Under the pieces are notes generated by a model. The model worked only from the letters and a program-made list of their open reading frames with translations, was not told where the DNA came from and did no database searches. Positions 62,101 through 64,000 of a stretch of DNA of 64,000 bases are shown piece by piece (the stretch's first letter is position 1; the number at the start of each line of letters is the position of its first letter). The position numbers and the translations under genes are program-made. Origin of the DNA: Streptosporangium pseudovulgare (GTDB taxonomy: Bacteria; Actinomycetota; Actinomycetes; Streptosporangiales; Streptosporangiaceae); NCBI RefSeq assembly GCF_014648055.1, contig NZ_BMQJ01000002.1, forward strand, positions 434,001 to 498,000. The letters run 5' to 3'.

Positions 62101-62408
62101 AGGCCGAACGGCGTGTCGATCCGCTCCGCCACCAGGCGGCGGGCCTCCCCGTCGTCCACCGGGCCGATCCACTCGACGGGCGGCGGGGCGGGGTCGAGGA
62201 CGGCCCACGGCACGCCGTCCTCCTCGGCGAACCGGGTGCGCAGGCTCTCATGCCTGGTCAGGACGTCGGTGAGCGCCCGGGTGAGGGCGTCCTCGTCGAG
62301 AGGGCCGCGCAGGCGGCGCGCCAGGTACATGGTGTAGGCGGCGTTTCCCGGGTCGAGGCGCTGCAGGAGCCACAGCCGTTCCTGCGCCGGGGACAGCGGG
62401 GCCCTCAT
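59178..62408 (-). CDS. NRPS, one module: C-A-PCP
   Basis: 1076 residues from ATG 62408, overlapping the previous NRPS stop (ATGA). Condensation domain: SPAQERLWLLQRLDPGNAAY and catalytic HHIVADG. Adenylation domain: A3 TTSGSTGVPKG, A4 FASLSFDAHVEEVFPAL, A5 VNTYGPTEATVIAT, A7 YRTGDRVRR, A8 KVRGFRIEPGEVE, A10 PLTPGGKVDRAALP. Carrier: FALGGHSLLATRV. Ends 50 residues later with no thioesterase. Reading the specificity pocket by alignment to GrsA gives D-A-E-D-I-G-T-V-I, whose acidic residues suggest a polar or basic amino acid (inference). Confidence 0.93.
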   Translation of the reverse strand: MRAPLSPAQERLWLLQRLDPGNAAYTMYLARRLRGPLDEDALTRALTDVLTRHESLRTRFAEEDGVPWAVLDPAPPPVEWIGPVDDGEARRLVAERIDTPFGLAAGPPVRAAVIRVTGGDHLLCVTMHHIVADGWSLNVILDDLAECYTARTRGAEPALRPLPVQAGDYGRWQRRRAGRAEPYWLERLADPPATELPFRRDGGATGLGEAHRVTVAPATVRALEDLARAGRTTLFTVLAAAYQVLLSRHSGQRDVLVGSVVAGRERVELEPMVGYVAQTVLLRGDLSGDPTFADLVGRTRGDVLGALGSPAVPFERLSHPADTLLRTMLILHSQDAGPRRPFGGLEVSHVDAGLRRVKNDLLVEAWRDDDGDGSGGLTVSFFYDTGLFEAAEIGRLAGRFTRLLESAAASPGTPVSALRIWTDDDEAGLRLPDAGPALPEAAPALPAVAPALSDVGPVLPGGDGPRTVPEMIAEAARRAPGAVAVVCGGERVTYGELLARADALAAALRDGGVRPGDVVGVLLPRSPEAIAALLAVWRAGAAYLPFDPDVPDERLAFALADASATHLVTRRAAPAGLTAVDPSPADPGAAGPTGRGTAGLAGTRPEGGGRETPGGLPAGVTPGDAAYVITTSGSTGVPKGVLVEHGALAARVRWMRADYGLTPADRVVQFASLSFDAHVEEVFPALAAGATLLLLPDGAATLPDVLASPEGGRVTVLDLPTAYWHSLTEDLAEIAWPPALRLVILGGEQVAAAAVARWRDRFGDAVRLVNTYGPTEATVIATACDLGADAAAGRPPIGRPIGATTAYVLGDGGEPLPAGVAGELVVGGAGVARGYLGRPALTAAAFVPDPGGRPGARRYRTGDRVRRRLDGRLEFLGRLDGQLKVRGFRIEPGEVESRLLACPGVGQAFVTARGGELVAYVTGAADPADLRARLERVLPRQFVPTAWVRLDALPLTPGGKVDRAALPAPQAAPDAGRVLPRTDGERLVASIWEELLGTGPVGAFDDFFALGGHSLLATRVAARIRRATGVEVPIKTIFAGSTVAALAEEVERLLVEELAALSEEEAEALLAGAEEP

Positions 62409-64000
62409 GCGCCCGGGGCCAGTTCGTCGAGGACGGCGGCCAGCTCGTCGGCGTCGAGGCCGTCGAGCTCGTCGCGCAGCGCGGCGATCTCGGACAGGCC
62501 GAGGTCGTCGTCGAGGCGTTCCAGCTCCCCGGCGAGCCCGGCGACGGTGGGGTTCTCGAAGAACGCCACGATCGGCACGGCGGCGCCGTAGCGGGCCTGG
62601 ACGCGGGCGACGATCTGGGCCGCGGTCAGCGAGTGCCCGCCGAGCTCGAAGAAGTCGTCGTCCACGCCGACGGGCTCGTCGAGGCCCAGCACCTCGGCCC
62701 ACATCCCGGCCAGCTCGTCCTCCACGGCCGTGCCCGGGGCCCGGTAGGCGGCGGTCCTGGCGGGCGCGGCCTCCGGCGGCGGCAGCGCCGCCCGGTCGAG
62801 CTTGCCGTTGGGGGTGAGCGGCAGGGCCGTGAGCGTCACGAGGTGGGCGGGGACCATGTACTCCGGCAGGCTCCGGCGGAGCCGCTCGCGCAGCCCCGGC
62901 CACAGGTCCGCTGGCGCGGGCGGCGCCGGCTCCCCGTGGGCGCGCGGCCCGTCCGCCACCGTGCCGGGCCCGGTGGGAGGCTCGTCTCCGGCGGGCGCGC
63001 CGGGTTCGGCGGGGACCACGTAGGCCACCAGCCGGGGTGAGCCGTCGGGCCCGGTCCACACGCCCGCCGCGGCCTGCCGTACCTCCGGGGCGGCGCGCAG
63101 CGCCGTCTCGATCTCGCCGAGCTCGATCCGGAACCCGCGGATCTTGACCTGCTGGTCGGCCCGGCCGAGATACTCCAGGCGCCCGCCGGGGGCGAGGCGG
63201 ACGAGGTCGCCGGTGCCGTACATGCGCGCCCCTGGACGGCCGGACCAGGGGTCGGGCCGGAAGCGGTCCGCGGTCCGGGCGGGCATGCCGTGGTAGCCGC
63301 GCGTCACGCCCGTCCCGCCGATGTGCAGCTCGCCCACCTCGCCGTCGGACACCGGCAGGCCGGCGTCGTCCAGGACGTACAGCGACGTCTCGGCGATCGC
63401 CTCGCCCAGGTCGACCGGGGCCGGGGCGGGCCGGACCTCTCCGGCGGCGGACCACACGGTGGTCTCCGTGGGGCCGTAGACGTTCCACAGGCGAGCGCCG
63501 CCGGCCAGCAGCGCGTCGGCCAGGTCGCGCGGCAGGGCCTCCCCGCCGCACAGCCGGGTCCGCACGGTCCCGGGGACGCCGCCGGCCTCCAGCAGGATCC
63601 GCCAGGTCGCGGGGGTGGCCTGCATGACCGTGACCCCCTCGGCGACCGCCAGCTCCCGCAGCGCCCGGCCGTCGGCCGCCTCCCGGGCGCCTGCCAGCAC
63701 CACCCGGGCCCCGAGGGACAGCGGCAGCAGCAGCTCCAGCACCGAGATGTCGAACGACAGGGTGGTGACGGCCAGCCAGCGGTCGGCCGGGGTGAGGCCG
63801 AGCAGTCCGGCGAACGAGGCGAGCAGGTTCGTCACCGCCTCGCGCGGCACCGCCACGCCCTTGGGACGGCCGGTGGAGCCGGAGGTGTAGATCAGGTAGG
63901 CCAGGGCGCCCGGCGGCGCGGGGTCGTCCCCGGCGGCCGGGGCGGCGCGGCGGGCGTCCGCCGGGGCGGCGCCGTCCCACCCGAGCCGCAGCACGCGGGG
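62405..64000 (-). CDS. NRPS, A-PCP (5' end beyond window)
   Basis: Partial, about 530 residues visible. Adenylation: A3 YTSGSTGRPKG, A4 TTLSFDISVLELLLPL, A5 WNVYGPTETTVWS, A7 MYGTGDLVRLAPGG, A8 KIRGFRIELGEIE, A10 PLTPNGKLDRAALP. Carrier: FELGGHSLTAAQIV. A C-terminal acidic helix (LDGLDADELAAVLDEL) may dock to the next protein. Pocket residues read D-I-L-A-L-G-V-V-W, nearest to glycine-type codes (inference). The domain preceding A is outside the window. Confidence 0.93.
   Translation of the reverse strand, partial: PRVLRLGWDGAAPADARRAAPAAGDDPAPPGALAYLIYTSGSTGRPKGVAVPREAVTNLLASFAGLLGLTPADRWLAVTTLSFDISVLELLLPLSLGARVVLAGAREAADGRALRELAVAEGVTVMQATPATWRILLEAGGVPGTVRTRLCGGEALPRDLADALLAGGARLWNVYGPTETTVWSAAGEVRPAPAPVDLGEAIAETSLYVLDDAGLPVSDGEVGELHIGGTGVTRGYHGMPARTADRFRPDPWSGRPGARMYGTGDLVRLAPGGRLEYLGRADQQVKIRGFRIELGEIETALRAAPEVRQAAAGVWTGPDGSPRLVAYVVPAEPGAPAGDEPPTGPGTVADGPRAHGEPAPPAPADLWPGLRERLRRSLPEYMVPAHLVTLTALPLTPNGKLDRAALPPPEAAPARTAAYRAPGTAVEDELAGMWAEVLGLDEPVGVDDDFFELGGHSLTAAQIVARVQARYGAAVPIVAFFENPTVAGLAGELERLDDDLGLSEIAALRDELDGLDADELAAVLDELAPGA

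Noticed and set aside
59178-63980. A single 1600-codon NRPS frame
   Set aside because: The part upstream of 62408 is out of frame with the true A-PCP protein that occupies the same DNA; the ATGA overlap at 62405-62408 separates two genes.
1-64000. CRISPR arrays, tRNA or rRNA genes
   Set aside because: No regularly spaced palindromic repeats and no tRNA or rRNA signatures were seen; the tandem repeats found are minisatellites without spacers.

Overview
The window is very GC-rich DNA with GTG/TTG starts, many 4-base gene overlaps (ATGA, GTGA, TTGA), abundant TetR, LuxR, LacI and GntR regulators, NRPS genes and secreted hydrolases. It is a filamentous actinomycete chromosome. The gene mix suggests Streptosporangiaceae or a close relative, but genus cannot be fixed from sequence alone.

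Layout. 0-12 kb: a large LuxR ATPase regulator, a secreted cutinase with the full PET-hydrolase-type active site, a DoxX-like protein with its TetR repressor and matching operators, a two-gene unit of unknown function, a CPBP protease, and a divergent histidine kinase/response regulator pair. 12-18 kb: an accessory scrapyard with small secreted proteins, a tight toxin-antitoxin-like pair, an IS3 remnant, a TPR fragment, and two separated pieces of a DUF4041/T5orf172 gene. 18-22 kb: a GlxA-type regulator divergent from an MFS exporter, a DUF1707 protein, and hydrolase, membrane-protein and integrase remnants.

22.0-31.7 kb: an integrative element inserted in the 3' end of rnpB (RNase P RNA). 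It is bounded by 27-bp direct repeats (21994-22020 and 31680-31706) that are exactly the last 27 nt of rnpB. It carries a tyrosine integrase, a CTG-started excisionase, a GntR regulator, a helix-turn-helix replication-like protein, a DUF2637/Spd-like membrane protein, and a phage capsid block (scaffold plus P22-type major capsid protein). I find no portal, terminase, tail, lysis or TraB/FtsK gene. A decayed integrase tail just outside the left end points to an older element at the same site. This is the most interesting system in the window.

31.7-43.7 kb: core genes (rnpB, RNase H/phosphatase, zinc-ribbon protein, Nif3-like), then a Baeyer-Villiger-type monooxygenase, an M19 dipeptidase, an acyl-CoA ligase, a TetR, a DMT permease with a repeat-encoded tail, an SDR, and a protein joining an ECF sigma region 2 to an FtsX-like extracellular domain.

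43.7-51.5 kb: a carbohydrate locus of GH43, GH5, a LacI regulator and an ABC importer (two permeases, one binding lipoprotein, no ATPase). Copies of TGAAAGTTTCA-like operators lie upstream of the hydrolase operon and the importer. 51.5-57.2 kb: a 977-residue LuxR ATPase regulator flanked by two unrelated genes with duplicated leader sequences, then an MFS transporter. 57.3-64 kb: a parallel beta-helix protein and two NRPS genes (C-A-PCP, and an A-PCP cut by the window edge).
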